In this document: positions 11,601 to 18,007 of the stretch, piece after piece
How the letters are laid out: each line of letters begins with the position of its first letter
Position numbering within the stretch: the stretch's first letter is position 1
Source of the DNA: Paracoccus binzhouensis
Lineage (GTDB): Bacteria > Pseudomonadota > Alphaproteobacteria > Rhodobacterales > Rhodobacteraceae
DNA: 54,538 bases
NCBI RefSeq assembly: GCF_016446475.1
Contig: NZ_JAEHFP010000012.1
Coordinates: 1 to 54,538, forward strand
Direction: 5' to 3'
Made by a program: the position numbers and the translations under genes
Notes under the pieces: model-generated
Seen by the model: only the letters and a program-made list of their open reading frames with translations
Told to the model about the DNA's origin: nothing
Database searches by the model: none

Positions 11601-11985
11601 CGCAGCCGGCCCAGACGCCGATATTGCCGGCAAAACGCTCGGGCGGGTGGGCGGCATCCTCCAGCGCGTGCCAGCAGGTCTCCAGGAACTTGCGGTGCTG
11701 CGGGTCCATGATCGCCGCTTCCTTGGGCGAAAGCCCGAAGAATTCGGCATCGAATTCGTCGAACTGCCCGAGGATGCCGGCCGAGGGCACATAGTTCGGA
11801 TCCGCCATCCGCGCCCGCGACTCGCCCCGCGCCAGCAGCTCGGCCTGGGACAGGCGCTGGATCGATTCGACCCCGCGGCACAGGTTGTCCCAGTATTCCG
11901 CCACGCCCGCCGCGCCCGGCAATTGTGCCGCCATGCCGACGATAGCGATATCACTGTCCTCAACGACGGTCTTGTCGAAGGCCAT
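5695..11985 (-). CDS. Modular type I polyketide synthase, KS-AT-KR-DH-ACP-TE
   Basis: 2096 aa from the ATG at 11985, chosen because AGAGG lies just upstream and the KS begins at once (SDIAIVGMA). KS 11-437 has C184 (TACSTS), H320 (CHGTGT) and H362 (NIGH). AT 537-835 has GHSMG with S634 and an unusual IAAH at 731. KR 910-1330 has TGGFGGIG (1163), S1293, Y1306 and N1310. DH 1365-1625 has H1388 (HKTAAGQALMP) and D1545 (HPALLD). The ACP has GGHSL with S1749. TE 1822-2075 has GFSGGG with S1896, probable acid D1923 and H2059. KR therefore precedes DH, the reverse of the usual order. The protein holds one full extension module plus a release domain, so it should take one starter from the NRPS, add one unit, reduce, dehydrate and release. 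It is the first gene of the operon. Confidence 0.96.
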   Translation of the reverse strand: MAFDKTVVEDSDIAIVGMAAQLPGAAGVAEYWDNLCRGVESIQRLSQAELLARGESRARMADPNYVPSAGILGQFDEFDAEFFGLSPKEAAIMDPQHRKFLETCWHALEDAAHPPERFAGNIGVWAGCGMGSYYYWNVCSNRDLVDGVGHFLLRHTGNDKDFLSTRVSHVFDLKGPSVNVQTACSTSLVAIHMACQSLQSGECDMALAGGVTIELPHGLGYLYKENEILSPDGHCHAFDHRAQGTVFGSGAAVVALRRLRDALADGDHIWAVIKGSAINNDGAAKAGYLAPSVEGQAQAVAEALVMAGVSSDSIGYVECHGTGTALGDPIEVAALNQAYARISEGTRQGPCRIGSVKTNIGHLDTAAGSAGLIKSALAVHHGKIPPSLNYEKPNPAIDFEGGPFQVNDRLSDWPVPGPRRAGVNSLGVGGTNAHVILQEPPAAEASGESDWPFHIVAISGRSKAALDANSAALAGWLSANPGVDMADLSFTLTQGRRQFDRRRVLVAHDAAEAARLLADPDPLLVFDHQPVGDPAEAVFMLPGGGAQYAGMARGLYETEPVFREWMDRGLDHMAQAHGVDLRALWLPEPGAEAEADRRLLQPSLQLPLLMITEYALAQLWISWGVQPAALIGHSMGENTAACIAGVMGFQDCIGLVRLRGLLMDRVPAGGMLSVPLPPEEFAAELAELELDLAAVNGPGLSVVSGPDAALDRFAARMAAREVECQRIAISIAAHSRLLELVLGEFRAYLASIPLNAPRIPIISNRSGQPLTAAEATSPDYWVAHLRGTVRFADGIAHLAQVPGRVFVEVGPGRAMQAMTKAHPAVAANQVISTLRHRDHATGDDSYFMGALARFWACGGQIDWDQVWGGARRRRLSLPGYAFQRKRYFIERSANAAAEVASELARIEEPAQWGWRPAWKLASPNIEIGPQGPVAPGERTWLVFADDLGLAERVAEGLRARGQRIAVVQVGDTFADKGEGRFLLPVESDREGYEMLLAALAAQEMVPDRILHLWSVTQGAKFRPGSSLLNSQLERGFFGLLHLAQAIGAELPDARLELIAVCNDALRVADEPAPVPEKATAAGPIRVMPHEMPNVSARLVDIRLPAKGGLDTLAANLLEEALAPSGAAVAAWRDGRRFEQSLEKVALEDDGMAAIPQGAACLITGGFGGIGQAIARELAQRGGAKLALTTRGRVDSPAVIASLRQLESLGAEVLAIRADVTSPEDMARAVAETKARFGSLDVVLHAAGVIRDSLIAAKTDDDAWDVLAPKLLGTRALIEALAGDPAKLTVLFSSTSSVIAPAGQADYVAANEYLNAVARSAPPALGRAVAVNWGVWADAGMAARAMGLDTASAVAVPQGRPLLDDSLPVPGGREFRSTLRIEDWIIGGHKTAAGQALMPGTGWIELVSEAALESGLSLPIVIRDLEFRRPLLVTDKAMVTTRVTPEGDAMRIDILDDPQGDPNVTALVGRLDAPAPAPLAVAGGWDQDGQGAALPSAQERQMAFGPRWKVLRRFRIAEGEGVAELSLAPEFAGEAGEWLAHPALLDIATGWAMALIKGWSPDHLWVPMGYRSIRLYAPLPEQVTSRIRNAGENTDAQGMAQFDITLAGPDGTIVAEIKGFALRKLSAAISAQPQRAAAPRSLSPAERRLQHNISQGIPAAIGPSMLSRAISTGLAQVYVSSLDLNTLILEAGVVEDAAPSEGGFERPDLDSDFVEPAPGTQAELAAIWSELLGIAQVGAVDSFFDLGGHSLIAVRMFGQLRKAFGVDLPISTLFEAPTIAQLAALVEERTGPRELVSPDNVRALPVSARPRFRFLVDMGGRGEGTPFFMVAGMFGNIMNLRQLAQRLGPDRRFWGIQARGLLGDDKPHEDFAEAARDYIEELRQVQPTGPYLIGGFSGGGLTAYEMARQLRAAGEEVAMLVMLDTPLPQREPVSRKDRLAIRLGELREGGPGFVWKWLRDRVAYEFQRRSKARAVEAEVSAEATGAFHDLAIEAAFLAALPGLQLSVWDGPVALFRPPLDRRWKVTGGRWINSGRDYVIEDNGWTPWMPGLRVIEVPGDHDSMVLEPNVRRLASVLREILREADAAAQAPAGIRAAE

Positions 11986-12275
11986 GGATGTGCCTCTTTC
12001 AACTCGTGGAACGCCCCTGCGGGCATAAATCATTCAACAACTGGCAGGCGTATCCGGCATACCGAATTCCACGCCCCGGACCAACCGTTAAAACCGGCCG
12101 GATGCCTGCCTTTTTAGGCAGAATGGCCGCAACCGCCGGCGGATCGGCCGGGTCCGGCGCCGCCATGATACGCGGGCGGAGGCGGTGTAGCTGCGGGGCG
12201 GCGGCAAGGCCGTTGCATTCCCGCCGCCGCCGCCACATCCTGCCGGAAAATCCGGCCCGACCCCCGAGGCGCATC
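11986..12275. promoter_or_regulatory. Divergent intergenic region between PKS and the WecG-type gene, with a hairpin
   Basis: These 290 nt hold the 5' ends of two divergent transcripts. The PKS ribosome-binding site (AGAGG on the minus strand) is at about 11993-11997. A perfect 16-nt inverted repeat, CTGCCT-TTTT-AGGCAG, lies at 12106-12121. Between 12020 and 12100 the sequence is less GC-rich than its surroundings and probably carries the promoters, but no -35/-10 pair is convincing. I see no gene here. Confidence 0.4.
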
Positions 12276-13058
12276 ATGCTTTTCAGCTTTCCCGACGGCA
12301 GCGCCGTGCGGATCAACTGCCGGGATTCCGCGGCGCTTCTGGCAGCGGTGCGGCAGCGGCTGCAGGACGGGCGGGGTTTCGCCATCGCCACGCTGAACGT
12401 CGATCACCTGCAACGGCTGGGCGAGGATGCCCGCTTTCGCGCCGCCTATGCCGCGCATGACCTGGTCTGCGCCGACGGCAATCCCATCGTCTGGCTGTCC
12501 CGCATCGCCCGCCGGCCGGTGGCGCTGGCCCCCGGCTCGGACCTGGTGCTGCCCCTGGCGGCCGAGGCGGCACAGGCCGGCCTGCCCGTCGCCCTGATCG
12601 GCAGCAACGACGACTCGCTGGCGCGCGCCGCGCAGGGCATGACCCGTGCCGTCCCCGGCCTGCGCGTCGCGCTGACCCATGCGCCGGGCTTTCCCTTCGA
12701 TCCGCTGGGCGAGGAAGGCGCCGAGATCATCGCCCGCATCCGCGCCTCGGGCGCGCGGCTGTGCTTCCTGGCGCTCGGCGCGCCGCGGCAAGAGCTTTTC
12801 GCCATCCGCGCCCGCGACGCGCTGGGGGATACCGGCTTCGCCTCGATCGGGGCGGGGCTGGATTTCCTGTCGGGCCATCAGCGCCGCGCGCCGGGGCTGC
12901 TGCGCAGGCTCAAGCTGGAATGGCTGTGGCGCATGCTGTCCGATCCGCGGCGGCTGTTCTTGCGCTATGCCAAGGGCTTCACCATCCTGCCCGGCCATGT
13001 CCGGCAGGCTTTGGCGCTGCGCCGCGACGGCCTGGGCGGACCCGGCCCGCGGACCTAG
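12276..13058 (+). CDS. WecG/TagA/CpsF family glycosyltransferase
   Basis: 260 aa. The ATG at 12276 is preceded by GAGG at a suitable distance; the frame is open further upstream, but that part has no family similarity. Family hallmarks are TLNVDHLQRL, the ADGNPIVW segment with the conserved Asp, GSDLV, and LGAPRQELF (GxPxQE), ending in the basic W/R-rich tail typical of these membrane-associated enzymes. Relatives transfer N-acetylmannosamine or a similar sugar onto undecaprenyl-linked intermediates for exopolysaccharide or surface-polymer synthesis. It faces away from the NRPS/PKS operon and ends convergently, with a 4-nt overlap, on the ABC ATPase gene. The sugar specificity is not readable. 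Confidence 0.93.
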   Translation: MLFSFPDGSAVRINCRDSAALLAAVRQRLQDGRGFAIATLNVDHLQRLGEDARFRAAYAAHDLVCADGNPIVWLSRIARRPVALAPGSDLVLPLAAEAAQAGLPVALIGSNDDSLARAAQGMTRAVPGLRVALTHAPGFPFDPLGEEGAEIIARIRASGARLCFLALGAPRQELFAIRARDALGDTGFASIGAGLDFLSGHQRRAPGLLRRLKLEWLWRMLSDPRRLFLRYAKGFTILPGHVRQALALRRDGLGGPGPRT

Positions 13059-14089
13059 CCGGCCAGCACCAGCCAGCCGGCCGGGGCGGCGGCCAGATGC
13101 ACCCGTTCGCCCGGTTGCGGCAGGGCGGCGCCCGGCTCGTTGAAGCGGTCCAGCACCACCTCGCGCCCCGCCGCCCGCGCCCGCAGCCGCTGGACCGAGC
13201 CGAGGAACTCGACGCCGGCGATCTCGGCCGGGATGCCCTCGGCGCCGATGCGCAGGCTTTCCGGCCGCGCCGCCAGGGTGATGCGGCCGGCGGGCAAGGG
13301 GCGGTCCAGCGCGATCTCGACCCCCTCGACGCGGACCAGGCCGCGGGCCGGGTCCAGCACCTCGGCCTCGAAACGGTTCAGGGTGCCGACGAAGCCGGCG
13401 ACGAAATCGGTGGCGGGCTGGTTGTAGATCTGCGCGGGCGTGCCGGTCTGGTCGGCCACGCCCTTGTGCATGACCACGATGCGGTCGGAAATCGACAGCG
13501 CCTCCTCCTGGTCATGGGTGACGAAGATGGTGGTGATGCCCAACTGCTGCTGGATCTCGCGGATCTGGTTGCGCAGGGAGACGCGGATCTTGGCATCCAG
13601 CGCCGACAGCGGCTCGTCCAGCAGCAGCACCCGCGGCCGCGGCGCCAGCGCCCGGGCCAGCGCCACGCGCTGCTGCTGGCCGCCCGAAAGCTGCCAAGGA
13701 TAGCGCCCGCCCAGGTCCGGCAGGCCGATCAGCTCCAGCATCTCGGCCACGCGGCCCGCGCGCTCGGCCCGTGCGACGCCGGCGACCTTCAGGCCGAAGC
13801 CGACATTCTCGGCCACGGTCAGGTTGGGGAACAGCGCATAGGACTGGAACACCATGCCGATGCGGCGCTGGTTCGGCCGCGCTCGGGTCACGTCCTGGCC
13901 GTCGATGGTGATGCGCCCGGCCGTCGGCGTCTCGAACCCCGCCACCATGCGCAGCACCGTGGTCTTGCCGCAGCCCGAAGGGCCCAGGAACGACACGAAC
14001 TCGCCCTTTTCCACCGACAGGTCGAAGTCGTGGACGACCCTGGTCGGGCCGAAGGATTTCTGCAGGTGGTCGAGGGTCAGGAAGCTCAT
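13055..14089 (-). CDS. ABC transporter ATP-binding protein (PotA/FbpC-type importer)
   Basis: 344 aa. Nucleotide-binding domain: Walker A GPSGCGKT, Q-loop FQSYALFP, signature [15 protein letters not shown], Walker B VLLLDEPLSALD and the H-loop FVTHDQEEA. A C-terminal TOBE-like region from about residue 240 places it with the polyamine/iron/sulfate (CUT1-like) ATPases. Its ATG overlaps the stop of the upstream permease by 4 nt, and it is the last gene of a binding-protein/permease/permease/ATPase operon. It should energise uptake of whatever the binding protein at 15766-16872 recognises. Confidence 0.96.
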   Translation of the reverse strand: MSFLTLDHLQKSFGPTRVVHDFDLSVEKGEFVSFLGPSGCGKTTVLRMVAGFETPTAGRITIDGQDVTRARPNQRRIGMVFQSYALFPNLTVAENVGFGLKVAGVARAERAGRVAEMLELIGLPDLGGRYPWQLSGGQQQRVALARALAPRPRVLLLDEPLSALDAKIRVSLRNQIREIQQQLGITTIFVTHDQEEALSISDRIVVMHKGVADQTGTPAQIYNQPATDFVAGFVGTLNRFEAEVLDPARGLVRVEGVEIALDRPLPAGRITLAARPESLRIGAEGIPAEIAGVEFLGSVQRLRARAAGREVVLDRFNEPGAALPQPGERVHLAAAPAGWLVLAG

Positions 14090-14868
14090 GTCGGTTGAAT
14101 CCGTGTGCCGAACAGGCGGGAGATCAGCTGCATCAGCCCCATGCAGCCCCAGGTGACGGCGAAGGCGATCACCGCCAGCGCCGCCGGCTCATAGGCGCGG
14201 TTGGCGCCCAGCAGCTGCATATAGGGCCCGAAGGCCGGGCGGTTCAGCAGCGCCGCCATGGTGAATTCGCCGATGACGATGGCGAAGGACAGGAAGGCGC
14301 CCGACATCACCGCGCCCAGCACGTTGGGCAGGATCAGCCGGCCGATGATCCGCACCCAGCCGGCGCCCAGCGATTGCGCGGCCTCGGTCAGGCTGCGCAC
14401 GTCCAGCGTCGACAGCCCGGTATCCACCGCGCGATACATATAGGGCAGCGCCAGCGTGGCATAGCCGCAAAGCAGCAGCAGGTTGGTGCCGGATGCGGTG
14501 CCGGTGAGCGGCAGGATCGAGCTGGTGTTGTAAAGCCGGATATAGCCGAAGACCACGACAATGGCCGGGATGACCAGTGGCAGCAGGGTGATGAACTCGA
14601 TCACCGGGCGCAGCCGCGGCAGGCGCAGCCGCACCCAATAGGCGGTCGGCACCACGATCAGCACGCCCAGCACGATGGTCAGCAGCGCCATGACCACCGA
14701 ATAGCTGAAGGTCTGCCGAAAGGCCGCATCCGCCAGCACGGAACGATAGGCGTCCAGCGAATATTCCCCGCGCCGCATCCGCAGCGAGAATTCGATGGTG
14801 CCGATCAGCGGCAGCAGGAAATACAGCCCGCCGACGATCAGCGCCGCCCAGGACCAGACCCGCCTCAT
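14086..14868 (-). CDS. ABC transporter permease (second inner-membrane subunit)
   Basis: 260 aa. The start is the ATG at 14868, whose ATGA overlaps the stop of the first permease; the frame is open upstream but only as an antisense-like extension over the neighbouring permease. There are about six hydrophobic segments. The cytoplasmic EAA loop is visible as LTEAAQSLGAGWVRIIGRL followed by LP, the contact site for the ATPase. It resembles PotC/FbpB-type permeases. It forms a heterodimer with the product of 14865-15713, and 4-nt overlaps on both sides imply coupled translation. Confidence 0.95.
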   Translation of the reverse strand: MRRVWSWAALIVGGLYFLLPLIGTIEFSLRMRRGEYSLDAYRSVLADAAFRQTFSYSVVMALLTIVLGVLIVVPTAYWVRLRLPRLRPVIEFITLLPLVIPAIVVVFGYIRLYNTSSILPLTGTASGTNLLLLCGYATLALPYMYRAVDTGLSTLDVRSLTEAAQSLGAGWVRIIGRLILPNVLGAVMSGAFLSFAIVIGEFTMAALLNRPAFGPYMQLLGANRAYEPAALAVIAFAVTWGCMGLMQLISRLFGTRIQPT

Positions 14869-15713
14869 CGCATCCACCTTTCGGCGCGGGTGCGCATGAC
14901 GACATAGGCGAGGTTCGCCAGGCCGGTGACGACGATCATGCCAAAGGCCATGGCATAGCCCAGATGCGGGTCCTGCAGCACGTCGCCGCGGATCTGCGCG
15001 AACAGCATGATCGGCACGATGGACAGCGACGAGCCGGTCAGCGCATAGGCCGTCGCCACCGCCCCGAAACTGTTGGCGAACAGCAGCGCGAAGGTGCCCA
15101 GAAGCGACGGGAACAGGATCGGCAGCGCCACCATGCGCCAGTATTGGAAGGTGCTGGCGCCCAGCACCTCGGCCGCCTCGCGCCATTCGCGCTTCAGCCC
15201 CTCCAGCGCCGGGGTGATGATCAGGATCATCAGCGGGATCTGGAAGAACAGATAGGTCAGCGTCAGGCCCCAGAAGCTCAGCAGGTTGAAGCCCATGGCA
15301 TAGATGTTGATGCCGAACCATTGCCGCAGCAGCATGGTGACCAGCCCCACCCGGCCCAGCGTGGCGATGAAGGCGAAGGCCAGCGGCACGCCGGCGAAGT
15401 TCGAGGCGACGCCCGAGAAGGTCATCAGCGGCGCCTTGATCCAGCGCGGCACGCCGCCCATGACCACCGCCGCCGCCATGGCAAAGCCGATCAGGCAGCC
15501 CAGCACAGCCGAGGCCAGCGACACCTTGATCGAGATGGCGAAGCTGTCCACGATCCGCGGCGAGGCAAGCCCGGCAAGGTTCGCCAGCGTGAGGCCCCCC
15601 TCGGGGTTCTGGAAGGCGCCGATGACGATGTTCATCGTCGGCAGCACCAGGAACAGGGCCGCGAAGGCGAAAAAGGGCAGCACGCCCAGCCAGTTCCAGC
15701 CGATCCGTCTCAT
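14865..15713 (-). CDS. ABC transporter permease (first inner-membrane subunit)
   Basis: 282 aa. The N-terminal membrane segment (GVLPFFAFAALFLVLP) and further hydrophobic helices are those of a PotB-like permease. The EAA motif reads WREAAEVLGASTFQYWRMV followed by ALP. It is separated from the upstream binding-protein gene by 52 nt containing a strong hairpin, so it may be expressed at a lower level than the binding protein. It is translationally coupled to the second permease by an ATGA overlap. Confidence 0.95.
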   Translation of the reverse strand: MRRIGWNWLGVLPFFAFAALFLVLPTMNIVIGAFQNPEGGLTLANLAGLASPRIVDSFAISIKVSLASAVLGCLIGFAMAAAVVMGGVPRWIKAPLMTFSGVASNFAGVPLAFAFIATLGRVGLVTMLLRQWFGINIYAMGFNLLSFWGLTLTYLFFQIPLMILIITPALEGLKREWREAAEVLGASTFQYWRMVALPILFPSLLGTFALLFANSFGAVATAYALTGSSLSIVPIMLFAQIRGDVLQDPHLGYAMAFGMIVVTGLANLAYVVMRTRAERWMR

Positions 15714-15716
15714 TCC

Positions 15717-15756
15717 GCCTCGCCTGTTGGGGGCGGCCCCGCCGGTCGGGCGAGGC
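15717..15756 (-). terminator. Stem-loop between binding-protein and permease genes (attenuator or mRNA-stabilising hairpin)
   Basis: GCCTCGCC at 15717-15724 pairs perfectly with GGCGAGGC at 15749-15756, and a second GC-rich hairpin sits inside the loop. It starts 9 nt past the binding-protein stop and ends just before the permease ATG. There is no U-tract, so a partial terminator or a 3'-end stabiliser for the upstream transcript is likelier than full termination. Confidence 0.5.
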
Positions 15757-15765
15757 CGCCGCGCC

Positions 15766-16872
15766 TTATTCCTTGACCGCCGCGCCGACGACGCTGTCCC
15801 AGCCCTCGGTCACCACCTTCTTGTTGGCCTCCTGCTGTTCCAGCGTCGGGAAGATCGCCTTCTCATAGGCCGAGGCCTCGGGCAGCGCGTCCAGCATCTC
15901 TTGCGGGACCTTGCCCTTGGCGACCAGGTCATTGAAGCGGATCGGGTGGCAATAGCCTTTCAGCCAGCCCAGCTGCCCCTCGTCCGAATAGAGGTATTCC
16001 ATCCACAGCTTGGCCGCGTTCGGATGCGGGGCAAAGGCCGAGATCGCCTGGACATAGACGCCCGCGACCACGCCGTCCTCGGGGATCACCACCTCGACCG
16101 GCGGATTGCCGTTCAGGCTGTCGCGCCAGGAAAGCAGGTTGTAGTCCCAGGCGGTGACGATCGGCGTCGCGCCCTGGGCGATGGTCGCCGACTTGCCGAT
16201 CACCGGGACGAAATTGCCGGCCTTGTTCACCTCGGCCATCAGCTCCATGCCCTTCTGGCCGGATGCCTCGCCCGGCTCGCCGCCATTGGCGATCCCGGCC
16301 GCCATGACCGAGATGATCGCCTGCGCCGAGGCGCGCGGATCGCCCGCCAGCGCGAAGGCGTTGGCATATTCCGGCTTGGTCAGGTCCTTCCAAGTTTTCG
16401 GCACCGTGTCGATCAGGTCCGAGTTCACGCCGAAGGCCATGACGCCGTAATAGTCGCCATACCAATAGCCCTCGGCGTCCTTGGCATCCTCGGGGATCGA
16501 GTCCCAGGTCGCGACCTTGTAGGGCTGGATCAGCCCCTCGGCCTTGGCCTGCGGGCCAAAGGACAGGCCGACGTCGATCACGTCGGGCGCCTGCGGACCC
16601 TTGTTGTCCTTGTTGGCGCGGATCGCCTCCAGCTCATCGGCCGAGCCGGCGTCGGGATTCAGCTCGTTGACCTTGATCTCGGGGTATTTCGCCTTGAAGC
16701 CCTCGATCACGCCGCCGTAGTTGCACCAGTCATGCGGCAGCGCGATGGTGGTCAGCATGCCCTCGGCCTTGGCGGCCTCTTCCAGCGCCGCCAGGTCCTG
16801 CGCCGAAGCGACGCCCGAGGCGGCCAGCGCGACAAGGGCGGCGAGCCCGGCCGCGGTCGATTGAATGGTCAT
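15766..16872 (-). CDS. Periplasmic substrate-binding protein of an ABC importer (PotD/iron(III)-type)
   Basis: 368 aa with a clear Sec signal peptide ending near GVASAQD. The mature protein follows the two-lobe pattern of polyamine/iron/2-aminoethylphosphonate binding proteins, with ALPHDWCNYGGVIEGF near the start, APDVIDVG, and the hinge region TAWDYNLLSW. It carries Cys at both C50-equivalent and a late GYCHP, which could form a disulfide. It is first in its operon, with GGAG nine bases before the ATG. No sequence residue set identifies the ligand, so polyamine, Fe(III), thiamine or phosphonate remain open. Confidence 0.93.
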   Translation of the reverse strand: MTIQSTAAGLAALVALAASGVASAQDLAALEEAAKAEGMLTTIALPHDWCNYGGVIEGFKAKYPEIKVNELNPDAGSADELEAIRANKDNKGPQAPDVIDVGLSFGPQAKAEGLIQPYKVATWDSIPEDAKDAEGYWYGDYYGVMAFGVNSDLIDTVPKTWKDLTKPEYANAFALAGDPRASAQAIISVMAAGIANGGEPGEASGQKGMELMAEVNKAGNFVPVIGKSATIAQGATPIVTAWDYNLLSWRDSLNGNPPVEVVIPEDGVVAGVYVQAISAFAPHPNAAKLWMEYLYSDEGQLGWLKGYCHPIRFNDLVAKGKVPQEMLDALPEASAYEKAIFPTLEQQEANKKVVTEGWDSVVGAAVKE

Positions 16873-16894
16873 TGGTCAACTCCGTTACAGAACA

Positions 16895-16910
16895 CGCCCG
16901 CTTCGGGCGG
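16895..16910. other. Small hairpin in the 5' leader of the binding-protein gene
   Basis: CGCCCG and CGGGCG flank a CTT loop, within 40 nt upstream of the binding-protein start. It could tune translation or be chance in GC-rich DNA. The remaining bases up to 17012 contain no gene. Confidence 0.3.
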
Positions 16911-17012
16911 CTGGCTGCCACCTAGCGGCCCCGGGTGACAGTGTTGCGACACAGCCCCCCGCAAAGCAAAGGTTTTTTCCCGATCTGCCGAAACGGCCAG
17001 CCTGACCCAAGG

Positions 17013-17852
17013 TCAGGGAACCAGCGTCACGCCCACCTTCATCGCCCGGCCGCCGACGCGGTAATCCGCCTCGACCCGGTGGCCGGGCCAGGCGGGATGC
17101 AGGGTGCCCAGCGACCCCAGCGAGATGACCGAGCCGGGCTTCAGCTCGTAACTGCCCTGCTCGACCAGCCACAGCACCACGTCCAGCGGATGGCCCAGCA
17201 GCATCTCGCCCGAGCCGGTGCCGACGCTCTTGCCGTCCAGCTTCAGGTTGACGGTCAGCGCCGCCAGGTCCGCGACCGGATCGGCCAGCTCGGCCATGGC
17301 GATGCCGCGCCCCAGCACGCCGCGCCAGGGCGTCACCCCATAGGCCGCCATCAGCGGCCCGGTCGGCGCCACGTCCCTTTGCAGGGCGATGTCGGGCAAT
17401 TCGATGAAGGGCCGCACGTCGCGCAGCGCCGCCGCCACTTCCTCGCGCGTGCGGGCCTGCATGATGGCCGCGCTGCCGACCGTCACCACCAGGTCGGCTT
17501 CGAAGAACGGCGCCCGGCTGCCTTCCAGGCTGAGCCGCGCCCCGTCCGGCAGCAGCATCGGCGCGAACAGCGCCCCGGCGACCGGGGCCGTCACCCCGAA
17601 CCGCTTCTGCACCGGCTTCGAGGTGAAGCCCACCTTCACGCCGACCGGCGGGCCCAGCTCGGCCTCGAGGATGCTGCGGAAGGCGGCATAGGCGCAGGTT
17701 CCGTCCTCGACCGTGCGCACCAGCGGGTCGGGCAGGCGCTGGCCGGCGATCCAGCCGCGGGCGGCGTTCTGCATCAATGAGACATCCGGACAGGCCGCCA
17801 TTGCCCCCTGGGCAAAGGGCAGCAGGATTGCGCCCAGAATCAAGGATTTCAT
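17013..17852 (-). CDS. Exported protein with the 2-keto-4-pentenoate hydratase (MhpD/FAH-like) fold
   Basis: 279 aa. The first 19 residues (MKSLILGAILLPFAQGAMA, then AC) form a good signal peptide. The rest matches the hydratase/decarboxylase family in layout: GVKVGFTSKPVQKRFGV, then FFEADLVVTVG, RPFIELPD, and GHPLDVVLWLVEQG near the end. Cytosolic relatives (MhpD, TesE, DmpH) act on 2-oxopent-4-enoates in meta-cleavage pathways, and no other such pathway gene is nearby. Export of this fold is unusual. The acidic metal ligands of the family appear retained (EADLVV), so a periplasmic hydratase/lyase is possible, but the substrate is unknown. AGG lies 9 nt before the ATG. It is divergent from mutS. 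Confidence 0.85.
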   Translation of the reverse strand: MKSLILGAILLPFAQGAMAACPDVSLMQNAARGWIAGQRLPDPLVRTVEDGTCAYAAFRSILEAELGPPVGVKVGFTSKPVQKRFGVTAPVAGALFAPMLLPDGARLSLEGSRAPFFEADLVVTVGSAAIMQARTREEVAAALRDVRPFIELPDIALQRDVAPTGPLMAAYGVTPWRGVLGRGIAMAELADPVADLAALTVNLKLDGKSVGTGSGEMLLGHPLDVVLWLVEQGSYELKPGSVISLGSLGTLHPAWPGHRVEADYRVGGRAMKVGVTLVP

Positions 17853-18007
17853 TCCAATGCCTCACAAGTATCTTTCGCCAGACGATGCCGCAACGAAAGC
17901 CGTCTGTCACCGGGATTCTTGCGTCCTTGCGGCAACTTGGCCGCATGCTGTTTGCATCGGCCCGCGCATCCCCTAGAAGAACGGGACCGCAGGCGACAAG
18001 GCTGGAC

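Noticed and set aside
12306..13000. Minus-strand frames opposite the WecG-type gene
   Set aside because: Arg/Pro/Ala-rich shadow translations with no motif; the plus-strand gene carries the WecG signatures.
14869..15321. A 151-residue N-terminal extension of the second ABC permease
   Set aside because: It overlaps the first permease out of frame and reads as an Arg/Gly-rich shadow; the ATGA overlap at 14868 is the natural start.
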